Made by a program: the position numbers and the translations under genes. Below the pieces are notes generated by a model. It searched no databases. It was not told the DNA's origin and was given only the letters and a program-made list of their open reading frames with translations. Positions 37,339 through 46,530 of a stretch of DNA of 64,000 nt are shown here, one piece after another. Source of the stretch: Paraglaciecola sp. L1A13 (lineage in GTDB: Bacteria; Pseudomonadota; Gammaproteobacteria; Enterobacterales; Alteromonadaceae); assembly GCF_009796745.1 (NCBI RefSeq), contig NZ_CP047024.1, forward strand, positions 620,001 to 684,000, in the 5' to 3' direction. Every line of letters begins with the position of its first letter. Within the stretch, counting starts at the first letter, position 1.

Positions 37339-38664
37339 ATGATAAGCATAAAAGAAAAAATCGCTTATGGGTTAGGGGACACAGCCAGTAACATTGTTTT
37401 CCAGTCGGTGATGCTGTTTTTATCCTTTTTCTACACAGATATCTTTGGCATATCACCAGCGGTGGTGGGCACGCTATTTTTAGTCGTGCGTATTTTTGAC
37501 GCGGTCACTGATCCGTTAATGGGTGCTATGACCGACCGTACGCAAACTAAATACGGCAAGTTCCGGCCTTATTTATTGTGGTTAGCTGTACCTTTTGGGG
37601 TGATAAGTGTGTTGGCATTTACCACGCCTGACTTTACCGAGCAGGGGAAGGTTATATATGCCTTCGCCACTTATGCTTTGCTGATGATTGCTTACACCGC
37701 AATTAATATTCCGTATTCCGCATTAGGCGGCGTGATAACAGCTGATCCTAAAGAACGGGTTTCCGTGCAATCTTATCGGTTTGTATTTGGCATGCTGGGC
37801 GGCTTAATTGTCACGGCATGTACTTTACCGCTGGTCGATTGGTTTGGTGCCGGTGACAAAGCGAAGGGCTATCAACTTACGATCGCTGCGATGAGTGCTG
37901 TGGGCGTAATTATGTTTTTTGTGTGTTTTGCCGGTACGAAAGAGCGGGTGATTGCGCCGAAGCAAAATTCTACCTTTAAACAGGATATGGCTTCATTATG
38001 GCAAAACGATCAGTGGCGAGTTTTGTGTGCAGTGGCCTTTTTTGTGTTGATTGGTATGGTGATGCGCAATACGTTGGCCATTTATTACGTGAAGTATTTT
38101 CTGCTCCGAGAAGATCTTATCACGGCGTTTATTACCCTAGGTATGATCGGTAATATATTAGGCTGCGCGGTGGCGCCGAGCGTAGTGAAACGTATATGTA
38201 AAATTAAAGTCTACAGTGGCGTGTTAATTATTGCTGCTGTGATGTGTGTAGGAAGCTATTGGATTAAGCCTGATCAGTTGGTCTTAGCATTTGTTATTTA
38301 CTTCATCGGTAATGTTTTTTTACAAATGGGTACCCCTTTGTTGTGGGCTAAAATCGCTGACACCGTTGATTATGGTCAGTTTAAAACCGGTTTGCGTATT
38401 ACAGGCATGACGTATTCATCAGTGGTCTTTTTCATTAAACTTGGCCTTGCGCTGGGAGGAGCAATCGTTGGGTGGCTTCTGGCTTACTATGGCTATCAAC
38501 CCGACACACCCCAAAGCCCTGAAGCCGTCAATGGCATTTTGGTTTCCTTTACTATTTTCCCGGCAGTGGCGTTTATCATTGTATCTTGGCTCATGAGCCG
38601 TTATAAACTAAACGACTATAAGGTGATGGAAATTCAAAGTGTTATCGTCAAAGAGACGCATTAA
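37339..38664 (+). CDS. GPH-family glycoside:cation symporter
   Basis: The 441-residue protein has about twelve membrane segments. It opens KEKIAYGLGDTASNIVF and contains FDAVTDPLMGAMTDRTQTKYGKFRPY (shown in part), the hallmark of the glycoside-pentoside-hexuronide family (MelB-like). It probably brings a beta-glucoside disaccharide to the GH1 enzyme encoded just upstream. The FucP-type permease in the divergent operon would handle a different sugar, such as the monosaccharide released outside. Confidence 0.88.
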   Translation: MISIKEKIAYGLGDTASNIVFQSVMLFLSFFYTDIFGISPAVVGTLFLVVRIFDAVTDPLMGAMTDRTQTKYGKFRPYLLWLAVPFGVISVLAFTTPDFTEQGKVIYAFATYALLMIAYTAINIPYSALGGVITADPKERVSVQSYRFVFGMLGGLIVTACTLPLVDWFGAGDKAKGYQLTIAAMSAVGVIMFFVCFAGTKERVIAPKQNSTFKQDMASLWQNDQWRVLCAVAFFVLIGMVMRNTLAIYYVKYFLLREDLITAFITLGMIGNILGCAVAPSVVKRICKIKVYSGVLIIAAVMCVGSYWIKPDQLVLAFVIYFIGNVFLQMGTPLLWAKIADTVDYGQFKTGLRITGMTYSSVVFFIKLGLALGGAIVGWLLAYYGYQPDTPQSPEAVNGILVSFTIFPAVAFIIVSWLMSRYKLNDYKVMEIQSVIVKETH

Positions 38665-38706
38665 AATTCTCCGACCGGAATCTAATTAAGGTAAATAACA
38701 AACGTT

Positions 38707-39705
38707 ATGGCGACAATTTATGAAGTGTCTGCGCTCGCGGGAGTGTCCCTAGCTACTGTTTCTAGAGTGATGAATGGCGGAACGCGGGTTAGTGAAAAAA
38801 CCCGGGATAAAGTCAATAAAGCAATGGATGAGCTGAATTATCGGCCTAGCTCCATTGCCCGTTCATTGGCGTCAAACTGCTCAAACAGTGTAGGTATTCT
38901 TGTTTCAGAATTACACGGTCCTATTTATGGTGCGATGATGAGCGGCATTGAAAAGCAACTTCGCACAGCAGGCAAGCACGTTATTATTGCCGCAGGGCAC
39001 AGTGATGCCGTTAGCGAAAAAGATGGCATTGAATTCTTGATAGACAGAAACTGTGATGCACTTATTTTACACGTCGAAGCGATCAGCGATGAGTACTTAA
39101 TTGAGCTTGCGAAAAGTAAACATCCCTTTATTTTGATTAATCGTTACATTCCTCAAATCAGCGACAACTGCATCAGTTTGAATAATCGTCGAGGGGGTTA
39201 CTTAGCCACCAAAGCTTTATTGGAACATGGCCATCGTGATATCGCGTATATATCAGGGCCGTTGTGGAAAATGGACGCCAGTGATCGTTATCTAGGTCAT
39301 CAAGACGCGTTGTCTGAATACGGTATTACCTGCAACGATAAATTATTATTCGAAAGTAATTTCCAAGAAGAAGGGGGCAATGAAGGTATCTTAGCTTTAT
39401 TGGACACGCATATCCCCTTTAGCGCAGTAGTGTGCGCTAATGACGAAATGGCCGCTGGCGCGATGCAGGCAGCGCGTGATAAAGGCGTAGCCGTACCCGA
39501 TGATATCTCTGTTATGGGGTTTGATAACATTTTACTCGCGCAATATATGTACCCTAAGCTTTCTACAGTGAATTACCCGGTAAAAGATATGGGAAAGATG
39601 GCTGCCAGCTGGATTTTAAAGAATATATATCAAGCATCTCAGCCTGAGATTGCGCACGTATTTGAGCCTGAATTAGTATGGCGCGATTCGGTCAATAGTT
39701 TGTAG
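38707..39705 (+). CDS. LacI-family transcriptional regulator
   Basis: The 332-residue protein has an N-terminal helix-turn-helix and hinge (MATIYEVSALAGVSLATVSR, then RPSSIARSLAS) and a periplasmic-binding-like sensor domain with VMGFDNILLAQYMYPKLSTV. It should bind palindromic sites with a central CG and release them on binding a beta-glucoside. The three identical sites at 31552, 31591 and 35856 are its most likely targets. I see no site directly before its own GH1 operon other than the one at 35856. Confidence 0.92.
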   Translation: MATIYEVSALAGVSLATVSRVMNGGTRVSEKTRDKVNKAMDELNYRPSSIARSLASNCSNSVGILVSELHGPIYGAMMSGIEKQLRTAGKHVIIAAGHSDAVSEKDGIEFLIDRNCDALILHVEAISDEYLIELAKSKHPFILINRYIPQISDNCISLNNRRGGYLATKALLEHGHRDIAYISGPLWKMDASDRYLGHQDALSEYGITCNDKLLFESNFQEEGGNEGILALLDTHIPFSAVVCANDEMAAGAMQAARDKGVAVPDDISVMGFDNILLAQYMYPKLSTVNYPVKDMGKMAASWILKNIYQASQPEIAHVFEPELVWRDSVNSL

Positions 39706-39804
39706 GCAGCGAAATCGTCGATTAATTTTCGTATTAGCGAGATAATTTTACTGATGGCATTGAGTCGATAGGGTAGGACACAGCTTTGCTGTGAAAATAA
39801 ATAA

Positions 39805-39829
39805 GACGGCCACAAATGGGCCGCCTGAA
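39805..39829 (-). terminator. Terminator of second GH3 gene
   Basis: On the minus strand GGCGGCC pairs with GGCCGTC (one G-U pair) around CATTTGT, followed by TTATTTATTTT. Confidence 0.65.
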
Positions 39830-39858
39830 TCGTTATAGACGAGCGAGTGCTCTGATAA

Positions 39859-40371
39859 TCACAAGGCGCTGACTTTCGTTAAGTAGGCTTTGTACTGCTG
39901 AGTGATCTCACTTACTTGGCCAACTATGTCAAATGACTCTTCTAATCGAATATCATCTGATGCACTGCCAATCATCAAGTTTATTGCGCCAGGCTCAACT
40001 ACAAATTGCATGTCCACATTATAAAACGCAAGCAAGTTAACCGGTAACTCAAAAGTAACGCGTTTACTTTGACCTGCTTTTAACGCCACACGTTTAAAGC
40101 CTTTTAATTCTTTAACTGGACGCGTCACACTGGAAAATACATCGCGAATATACAATTGCGCGACTTCTTCTCCGTCGACTTTGCCATCATTGGTCAGCGT
40201 AAAGCTGGCGATTACGGTGCCGTTTGCTTGCGCATCGCTGGCGTCTATTGTTAAGTCACCGTAGGCAAACGTGGTGTAACTTAAACCGTGACCAAATGCA
40301 AAAGCGGGGGCTGTATCAGCAAAAATATAACCACGTTTTGCTGATGGTTTGTGATTATAAATACCGGTAAT
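39859..40371 (-). pseudogene. Detached C-terminal part of second GH3 enzyme
   Basis: This frame is open from about 40371 to its stop at 39859 and reads YNHKPSAKRGYIF, FGHGLSYTTFAYG and VAQLYIRDVFSSVTRPVKEL, the GH3 second domain and fibronectin type III tail. It is out of frame with the upstream 664-residue frame. One extra T on the coding strand at the T3 run (AAA at 40369-40371 on the plus strand) would restore a continuous enzyme of about 800 residues. Confidence 0.75.
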
Positions 40372-42275
40372 TGACCAACCGTTTTGGGCAGACTTAAAGG
40401 AAGTTTTCCGCTTGGGTTTACATCACCAAATAGTACGTTTGCTATCGCTGTACCCGTTTCTTGGCCTAGATACCAAGCTTCAATTATTGCCGGGGCGTCC
40501 TGATATAAATTACCAAGTGTTAAAGGGCGACCATTAGATAAGATAACGACCGTAGGGGTACCAGTCGCTAATACCGCTTCTACAAGTGCATGCTGGCTAC
40601 CGAGTAGATCTAATGAGTCTCTATCTCCCAGATGATTTTCTGCCCAAGCTTCTCGTGATGTACCTTCGTTTGATCCTACGACGACGACCGCAATGTCACT
40701 GCTTTTAGCCAAAGCAACGGCATCATCAATTAATTGCTGTGCATTGCTTTGATCCGCAAGTTTCATATTTTCTTTATTCCAGCGTTCTTTTGAAAAACTT
40801 TGCGCTTTGACTGATGCAGGTAAAGGATCTTCGATATCTTCAGTAATAACAGCACCACGGGAGAACTCAACCTTGGCTGATTGGCCAAGTTTATTCCGAA
40901 TACCGTCAAGGATCGTAACCGTTTGACGAGGGATATCACTATAGCCACCAAGAAGCGTTTCATCTGCGTGGGGGCCAATCACAGCTACTTGCTTAATGTC
41001 CGCTTTATTAAACGGTAAAACACCGTCGTTCTTTAATAGCACCATTGCTTTCTCTGCACTGGTTTGGGCTAATTCGCGATGGGCTTTACTGCCGACGATA
41101 GCTTGGACTTTAGTTTCGTCAGTGTAAGGGTTGTCAAATAAACCCAGTTTAAATTTTTCACGCAAAATCCGCGCGACTGCTGTATCGATTTTATTCAGTG
41201 GGACTTTTTTCTCGGTGACTAATTTCTCTAAAAGCGGGAAAACATCGCGGTCAGGCATTTCAACATCAACACCAGCATTGAGTGCCATGATCGCCGCATT
41301 TTCTTTACTACCAGCTAGGCCATGGCGCGTGATAAGCTCTTTTATAGCGTAGTAATCACTTACTAGTAAACCATCAAACCCCCACTCATCGCGCAAGATA
41401 TCAGTGAGCAACATTTTGTTAGCATGAGAAGGTATACCGTCAATTTCATTATACGACGCCATTACACTGCCCACATGAGCAAGTGTTACTGCCGCCTCGA
41501 ATGGGAATAAAAATACTTCACGTAAAGCGCGTTCACCAATTGGCGCGGGAGCGATATTAAGTCCACCAGTGGGTTGACCATGACCCGCTAGATGCTTGAG
41601 TGTTGCCATAACACGGTTGCCGGGGATTTGTTGGTCATCACCTTGAAACCCTTTTACGGCCGATACACCCAACTCAGCGATAAGGTAAGGATCTTCGCCC
41701 ATGGTCTCTTCGATACGACCCCAACGAGGATCCCGCGCGACATCTAGAATAGGCGTGAGTGCTTGATTTCCCCCACGCGCTCTGACTTCTTCGGCACTGG
41801 CTTGGTAAATATCGTGAATTAATGTTGGATCCCATGTACTGGCCATCGCAATTGCTTGGGGGAAGCTGGTAGCTTCGCTGGCTGCGTGACCATGAAGTGC
41901 TTCCTCATGGAAAATAGCGGGAATGCCTAGGCGGGTATTTTCGACTAGCCATTTTTGGATTGCATTTGTATATTTAACTGTATCGATAGGTGAAAGGTCC
42001 TCACTGGGCCGGGCCACGTGGCCAATACCTAAAGGCAAAATTTTCTTTGCCATGTCGGCCTTCAATACTCCGTTAGGACCCTTTAATTCTCGTCCTTCGT
42101 ACCAGACCGTTTCTAACTGAGCGACCTTCTCCTGCAGTGTCATTTGCCCAAGCAAGTCACTGACTCTTTGCTCAATGGGTAAACTTGAATTGCGGTAATC
42201 GCTGGCTGCGAAGCTATTGAATGTTAGAGCAACAAACCCCAACGCGCAGACTTTTTTAACGGAAAACATTCTCAT
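40281..42275 (-). CDS. GH3 beta-glucosidase/beta-xylosidase, frameshifted
   Basis: The 664-residue frame has a signal peptide (ALGFVALTFNSFAAS) and GH3 domains with EALHGHAASEATSFPQAIAM (part), KHLAGHGQPTGG and nucleophile Asp307 in LLVSDYYAIKE. It resembles periplasmic BglX-like enzymes. From about residue 636 the sequence becomes family-unlike (FIITNHQQNVVIF), because a base appears to be missing; the true C terminus lies in the next frame to 39859. Its position next to the Nudix regulator and the GH43 and xylose genes suggests a xylo-oligosaccharide or mixed substrate. Confidence 0.85.
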   Translation of the reverse strand: MRMFSVKKVCALGFVALTFNSFAASDYRNSSLPIEQRVSDLLGQMTLQEKVAQLETVWYEGRELKGPNGVLKADMAKKILPLGIGHVARPSEDLSPIDTVKYTNAIQKWLVENTRLGIPAIFHEEALHGHAASEATSFPQAIAMASTWDPTLIHDIYQASAEEVRARGGNQALTPILDVARDPRWGRIEETMGEDPYLIAELGVSAVKGFQGDDQQIPGNRVMATLKHLAGHGQPTGGLNIAPAPIGERALREVFLFPFEAAVTLAHVGSVMASYNEIDGIPSHANKMLLTDILRDEWGFDGLLVSDYYAIKELITRHGLAGSKENAAIMALNAGVDVEMPDRDVFPLLEKLVTEKKVPLNKIDTAVARILREKFKLGLFDNPYTDETKVQAIVGSKAHRELAQTSAEKAMVLLKNDGVLPFNKADIKQVAVIGPHADETLLGGYSDIPRQTVTILDGIRNKLGQSAKVEFSRGAVITEDIEDPLPASVKAQSFSKERWNKENMKLADQSNAQQLIDDAVALAKSSDIAVVVVGSNEGTSREAWAENHLGDRDSLDLLGSQHALVEAVLATGTPTVVILSNGRPLTLGNLYQDAPAIIEAWYLGQETGTAIANVLFGDVNPSGKLPLSLPKTVGQLPVFIITNHQQNVVIFLLIQPPLLHLVTV

Positions 42276-42547
42276 CTCAAATTCCTATTCGGTGCTAGAG
42301 GAGTGGAATATCCAGATTGCTAGTTTTTCATTCTGCAAGATCCCACACTATTGACTAGTGTAACGAGATGAAATCATAATGGTCATTGTGACAATTTGTA
42401 AATCAATTATTATATTTTAGTAAAATTACTTTTTGTTCGTTATTTATCCCAATAACGACTTGTTTACCGATTGTTAATAAAAGGATTTTGTTTAAGATGC
42501 GTAATAAAGGGTTTTTTGAAAATAATTCAGAGCTTGGAGGAAACCGA

Positions 42548-43252
42548 TTGGACAAAACTAACAACGAATTATCTAAGCCACATATGATCGAAGCCTTGTC
42601 AGTAGACAACGTGGTGTTGGGTATAGAAAATGGTCGATTAATGGTATTGGTCGCCAAATACAACACGGGGTTAGCTCAGGGACAATGGGGTTTGTTAGGC
42701 GGCTGGGTTGCATATGATGAACCTATTGATGGTGCAGCGAAACGGATTTTGAAAATGATCACCGGCGTGGATGACATGTACCTTGAGCAGTTTCAAGCTT
42801 TTGGTGACATTGGGCGTTATCCAGCTGAGCGCGTAGTGACTATTGCTTATTATGCTCTCGTACGCCCGGATCTATACAAGATGATGCCGGGAGGTACGGC
42901 GTCTCATGTTGAATGGTGCGACGTGCGCCATTTACCTGATTTAATTTATGATCATAGCGACATCGTAAGAGCCGTTTTACTGCATCTAAAAAATAAAGTT
43001 CGCCACGAACCTATTGGGTTCAACTTACTGCCAGAAAAGTTCACATTATTACAACTACAAGAAGTGTATGAAGCTATCTTAGATGTGAAATTAGATAAGC
43101 CTAATTTCAGACGAAAAATTCTAAAAATGAATCTGCTAATTGATTGTGATGAAAAACAAAAAGGTGTGATGCATCGTGCAGCAAGCCTGTATCGATTCGA
43201 TATGGTGGTGTATCAGAAGCTTTGTGAGCATGGTTTCAATTTTGAGTTTTAA
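42548..43252 (+). CDS. Nudix-fold transcriptional regulator (NrtR/AraR-like)
   Basis: The protein has an N-terminal Nudix fold (about residues 15-130) and a C-terminal winged-helix part (EKFTLLQLQEVYEAIL, then FRRKILKMNLL). The Nudix box is degenerate: after GGWVAYDEP the REUXEE core reads KRILKM, so hydrolysis is not expected. This pairing is known for NrtR and for sugar regulators such as Bacteroidetes AraR. I prefer the TTG at 42548, with GGAGG seven bases upstream; the ATG at 42497 would add 17 residues. It is divergent from a GH3 gene and upstream of GH43 and a sugar porter, so it probably regulates pentoside use. Confidence 0.8.
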   Translation: MDKTNNELSKPHMIEALSVDNVVLGIENGRLMVLVAKYNTGLAQGQWGLLGGWVAYDEPIDGAAKRILKMITGVDDMYLEQFQAFGDIGRYPAERVVTIAYYALVRPDLYKMMPGGTASHVEWCDVRHLPDLIYDHSDIVRAVLLHLKNKVRHEPIGFNLLPEKFTLLQLQEVYEAILDVKLDKPNFRRKILKMNLLIDCDEKQKGVMHRAASLYRFDMVVYQKLCEHGFNFEF

Positions 43253-43388
43253 ACTTCTACCATTTGTGCTTTTTCATTCGGGCTTTACTATTTTTGCCAT
43301 AAGTAGAAATTTAACTGACGTGCGCTGGACACGACTCGTTACATATGGTTAACATGACTATAACTAATTTAATGAGTAGGATTTCATA

Positions 43389-44525
43389 GTGCATACACGT
43401 TATTTATCTATTTTGGCCTTTGGTGCTGTGATGCTGTCTGGCTGTACAGAGCAAGCCCACAAGAACGAAACGACTGTTGATACTTCGTCGGTTTCAGAAG
43501 TTTCGACTATTCAGGCTTCAGGGCAGCAAGAAAAGCACATAGGATTAGACGAATATAAGTCTAAATCTTTGCCTTTAGTGACAAATATTTACACAGCGGA
43601 TCCGTCAGCCCATGTGTTCGACGGCAAGCTGTACATTTACCCATCCCATGATTATGAAGCCGGCATACCACAAAATGACAATGGTGATCATTTCGCGATG
43701 CGTGACTACCACATTCTTTCAATGGATGACGTTGGTGCAGAAGTAACTGAGCATGGTGTTGCATTATCGGTTGATGATGTGCCTTGGGCAGGACGACAAA
43801 TGTGGGCGCCTGATGCGGCGACGAGAGATGGTCAGTATTACCTCTACTTTCCTCTTAAAGACAAGCAAGATATTTTTCGCATAGGTGTCGCGATCAGCGA
43901 TTCACCTGTGGGGCCATTCAAACCGCAACCAGAGCCTATGGCGGGTAGTTTTAGTATGGACCCAGCCGTATTTGAGGATGATGATCAGCAACATTATTTG
44001 TTCTTTGGCGGTATCTGGGGCGGGCAGTTGCAGCGCTGGACAAAAGGCGAATATAACTCACAAGATGACTACCCTGCAGATGATGCGCCTGCACTGATGC
44101 CCAAAGCAGTTAAGTTGGCTGCTGATATGGTATCGATGGACGGTGAACCGCAGGACATCATGATTTTAGATGAAAGTGGCCAGCCTATTAAGCAGGGTGA
44201 TTTAGATAGACGTTTCTTTGAAGCCGCGTGGGTGCATAAGTACCAAGATAATTACTATTTATCTTATTCTACTGGGGATACCCATAAAATCGTTTATGCC
44301 ATGAGTGATAACCTGATGGGTCCTTACACTTACAAAGGTGTGGTACTTGACCCTGTTGTTGGTTGGACCAATCATCACTCAATCGCACAGTTCCAAGGTA
44401 AGTGGTACTTATTTTATCACGATAGCACTTTGTCAAAAGGGCAGACCCATCTGCGCAGTGTGAAAATGGCCGAGCTGAAATATAACCAAGACGGCACGAT
44501 AGTTCCGTATCAAGCTTATTACTAA
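43389..44525 (+). CDS. GH43 glycosidase lipoprotein
   Basis: The 378-residue protein starts with GTG and AGGAT upstream. A lipobox LSGC puts the lipidated Cys at residue 19. The five-bladed propeller shows the GH43 catalytic set: Asp71 in YTADPSAH, Asp191 in SMDPAVF and Glu278 in FFEAAWVHK. It is expected to release xylose or arabinose from oligosaccharides in the periplasm or at the outer membrane. A sugar porter gene follows after 120 bases. Confidence 0.88.
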   Translation: MHTRYLSILAFGAVMLSGCTEQAHKNETTVDTSSVSEVSTIQASGQQEKHIGLDEYKSKSLPLVTNIYTADPSAHVFDGKLYIYPSHDYEAGIPQNDNGDHFAMRDYHILSMDDVGAEVTEHGVALSVDDVPWAGRQMWAPDAATRDGQYYLYFPLKDKQDIFRIGVAISDSPVGPFKPQPEPMAGSFSMDPAVFEDDDQQHYLFFGGIWGGQLQRWTKGEYNSQDDYPADDAPALMPKAVKLAADMVSMDGEPQDIMILDESGQPIKQGDLDRRFFEAAWVHKYQDNYYLSYSTGDTHKIVYAMSDNLMGPYTYKGVVLDPVVGWTNHHSIAQFQGKWYLFYHDSTLSKGQTHLRSVKMAELKYNQDGTIVPYQAYY

Positions 44526-44645
44526 AAATAAGATTTTAGCTTGAACCTTATGTTTAGGCTTTTTGTGAATTAACGTCAAAATTGAATCCATAAATAATAA
44601 TTCAATCAGGCGTTTTCCATCTGGGATAATAAAGAGGAATACATT

Positions 44646-46046
44646 TTGTCTCAAAATAACGAAAATACGCTGATGATCATTCTTGTCAGTTGCGTCGCAA
44701 CCATAGGTGGCTTCTTATTTGGTTTTGATAGTGGTGTGATAAACGGCACTGTAGACGGATTACAAAGTGCTTTTAATTCGGATAACGCGGGCACCGGTTT
44801 TAATGTCTCCAGTATGTTGTTGGGTTGCGCAGTTGGTGCATTCAGCGCAGGACGCTTAGCTGATAGGTTTGGGCGTCGGCCTCTGCTTATTACCGCTGCG
44901 GTATTCTTTATAATAAGTGCATGGGGTTCTGGTGTGTCGACATCATCCATGGAGTTTGTGGTTTATCGTATATTGGGTGGTTTAGCGGTAGGGGCAGCAT
45001 CTGTTATGGCGCCCGCTTACATCAGCGAAATTGCGCCTGCACGCTTTCGTGGCACGCTTTCTTCAATTCAACAAGTCGCCATTATTTTCGGTCTATTTTC
45101 AGCCTTTGTAAGTAATTACTTTTTAGCGGATATTGCTGGTGCATCTACCGCTGAATTTTGGATGGGATTTCAAGCTTGGCGTTGGATGTTTTGGATTGAA
45201 TTAATTCCCGCGTCTTTGTTTTTAATCGCACTGATGTTTATTCCTGAGAGTCCGCGTTATCTGGTAATCAGCAAGAATACGGAAAAAGCGAAGCGGGTAT
45301 TAAATGCGTTGTACGGAGATGCCCAAGGGCAAAGTAAGTTTCAGGAAATTGATGCCTCTCTAGAGACACAAACATCTGCACCGAAGTTGACAGATCTAAT
45401 TGATAAAGTCAGTGGTAAAATACGCCCTATCATGTGGGTGGGCATTGGTTTAGCGGTCTTTCAGCAGCTAGTAGGTATAAATGTAGTTTTCTATTACGGC
45501 GCTATATTATGGCAAGCGGCTGGATTTTCAGAATCCGATGCCCTAATGATCAACGTAATAAGTGGCGCGGTTAGCATCGCAGCGGTATTCGTTACTATGT
45601 TTCTTATTGATAAAGTGGGACGTAAACCCTTTCTGTTGATTGGCTCTATTGGCATGACAATCACCTTAGGTACCATGGTCTATGTCTTTGCTAACTCTGG
45701 TCTTGATACAAATGGTAACTTGAGTTTGGGAGATCAAGGCGTAGTCGCACTTGTTGCCGCGAATGCTTATGTATTTTTCTTTAACTTGTCTTGGGGACCT
45801 GTTATGTGGGTGATGCTCGGAGAAATGTTCCCGAATCAAATTCGTTGCTCTGGATTGGCCGTCGCTGGGTTTGCACAGTGGGGGGCTAACTTCATAGTTA
45901 CCTTTACTTTCCCAATATTCTTAGCCTCAATTGGCTTAGCTGGGGCGTATAGTATTTACGCGATTGGAGCATTGATTTCAATTGTATTTGTATTCAAATT
46001 GGTACACGAAACTAAGGGTAAAGAGCTGGAAGAAATGCAAGGTTAA
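44646..46046 (+). CDS. Sugar porter (XylE-like D-xylose:proton symporter)
   Basis: The 466-residue MFS protein has twelve membrane spans and the sugar-porter motifs GRLADRFGRRP, PESPRYLV and GRKPFLLIG, with FGFDSGVING in the first span. The family includes XylE, AraE and GalP. Xylose is the likely substrate, because xylA and xylB lie next to it and GH43 precedes it. The start is TTG, preceded by AGAGGA; no in-frame ATG aligns better. Confidence 0.87.
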   Translation: MSQNNENTLMIILVSCVATIGGFLFGFDSGVINGTVDGLQSAFNSDNAGTGFNVSSMLLGCAVGAFSAGRLADRFGRRPLLITAAVFFIISAWGSGVSTSSMEFVVYRILGGLAVGAASVMAPAYISEIAPARFRGTLSSIQQVAIIFGLFSAFVSNYFLADIAGASTAEFWMGFQAWRWMFWIELIPASLFLIALMFIPESPRYLVISKNTEKAKRVLNALYGDAQGQSKFQEIDASLETQTSAPKLTDLIDKVSGKIRPIMWVGIGLAVFQQLVGINVVFYYGAILWQAAGFSESDALMINVISGAVSIAAVFVTMFLIDKVGRKPFLLIGSIGMTITLGTMVYVFANSGLDTNGNLSLGDQGVVALVAANAYVFFFNLSWGPVMWVMLGEMFPNQIRCSGLAVAGFAQWGANFIVTFTFPIFLASIGLAGAYSIYAIGALISIVFVFKLVHETKGKELEEMQG

Positions 46047-46078
46047 ACCCTAAGCATGCTCGATTAAAAGCTGCTACT

Positions 46079-46117
46079 AAAAGCCGCTATTGGGGGTCAC
46101 TTCAGTAGCGGCTTTGT
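46079..46117 (+). terminator. Terminator after sugar porter
   Basis: AAAGCCGCTA and TAGCGGCTTT pair around a 16-base loop, followed by a T-rich stretch. Confidence 0.7.
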
Positions 46118-46232
46118 TGTATCTGGTATTTCATATCTCTGATATCAATACATGCCTATTAAAACTAGCTTATGCTGCGTATTTAACGGACTTTTGGTTA
46201 TTGCGCTGCTAACAAGCAAACACATATACACA

Positions 46233-46269
46233 CACACTTATATAGACGTCTAAGGGATATATAGGTGTG
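46233..46269. repeat. Unexplained inverted repeat
   Basis: CACACTTATATA (46233-46244) is complementary to TATATAGGTGTG (46258-46269) with one G-T wobble and a 13-base loop. A 10-base palindrome, TAGACGTCTA, overlaps its left arm and loop. Confidence 0.55.
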
Positions 46270-46441
46270 ATGGTTAGCCTATCTTACATTTTACTGCGCC
46301 ATAGATACGATAAAACGCGAATGCGGTGATATAACAAGTAGTCCGCTAGGGATTATCGAACATAGACACATATAAAAGGGGATAGATGTCTGAATTTTAA
46401 AGCCATGACTTTAATAGGGTAGCAGAGGCGAGAGAGGGGCC

Positions 46442-46472
46442 AAAAAAAATGGCCTAACACGTGTTAGGCCAA
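46442..46472 (-). terminator. xylA terminator
   Basis: On the minus strand a perfect palindrome (GGCCTAACAC/GTGTTAGGCC, 46451-46470) is followed by eight T after one intervening base. Confidence 0.85.
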
Positions 46473-46530
46473 GTATGTAGAGAGCCACAGGACACAGCTC
46501 GATAATATATACGGTAAATAGGAGTGGTTA

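Larger units (their letters stand above)
46047..46530. other. Convergent gap between sugar porter and xylA
   Basis: This 484-base gap has a terminator at each end. The middle contains no coding frame I can support. It includes a CA-rich stretch and an unexplained hairpin at 46233-46269. Confidence 0.6.

Noticed and set aside
44646..46046. Naming the sugar porter xylE outright
   Set aside because: Sugar-porter motifs do not separate xylose, arabinose and galactose transporters; only the context favours xylose.
46221..46244. CA-rich stretch as a microsatellite or CRISPR-like repeat
   Set aside because: It has only a few CA units and no spaced repeats. It forms one arm of the hairpin reported separately.
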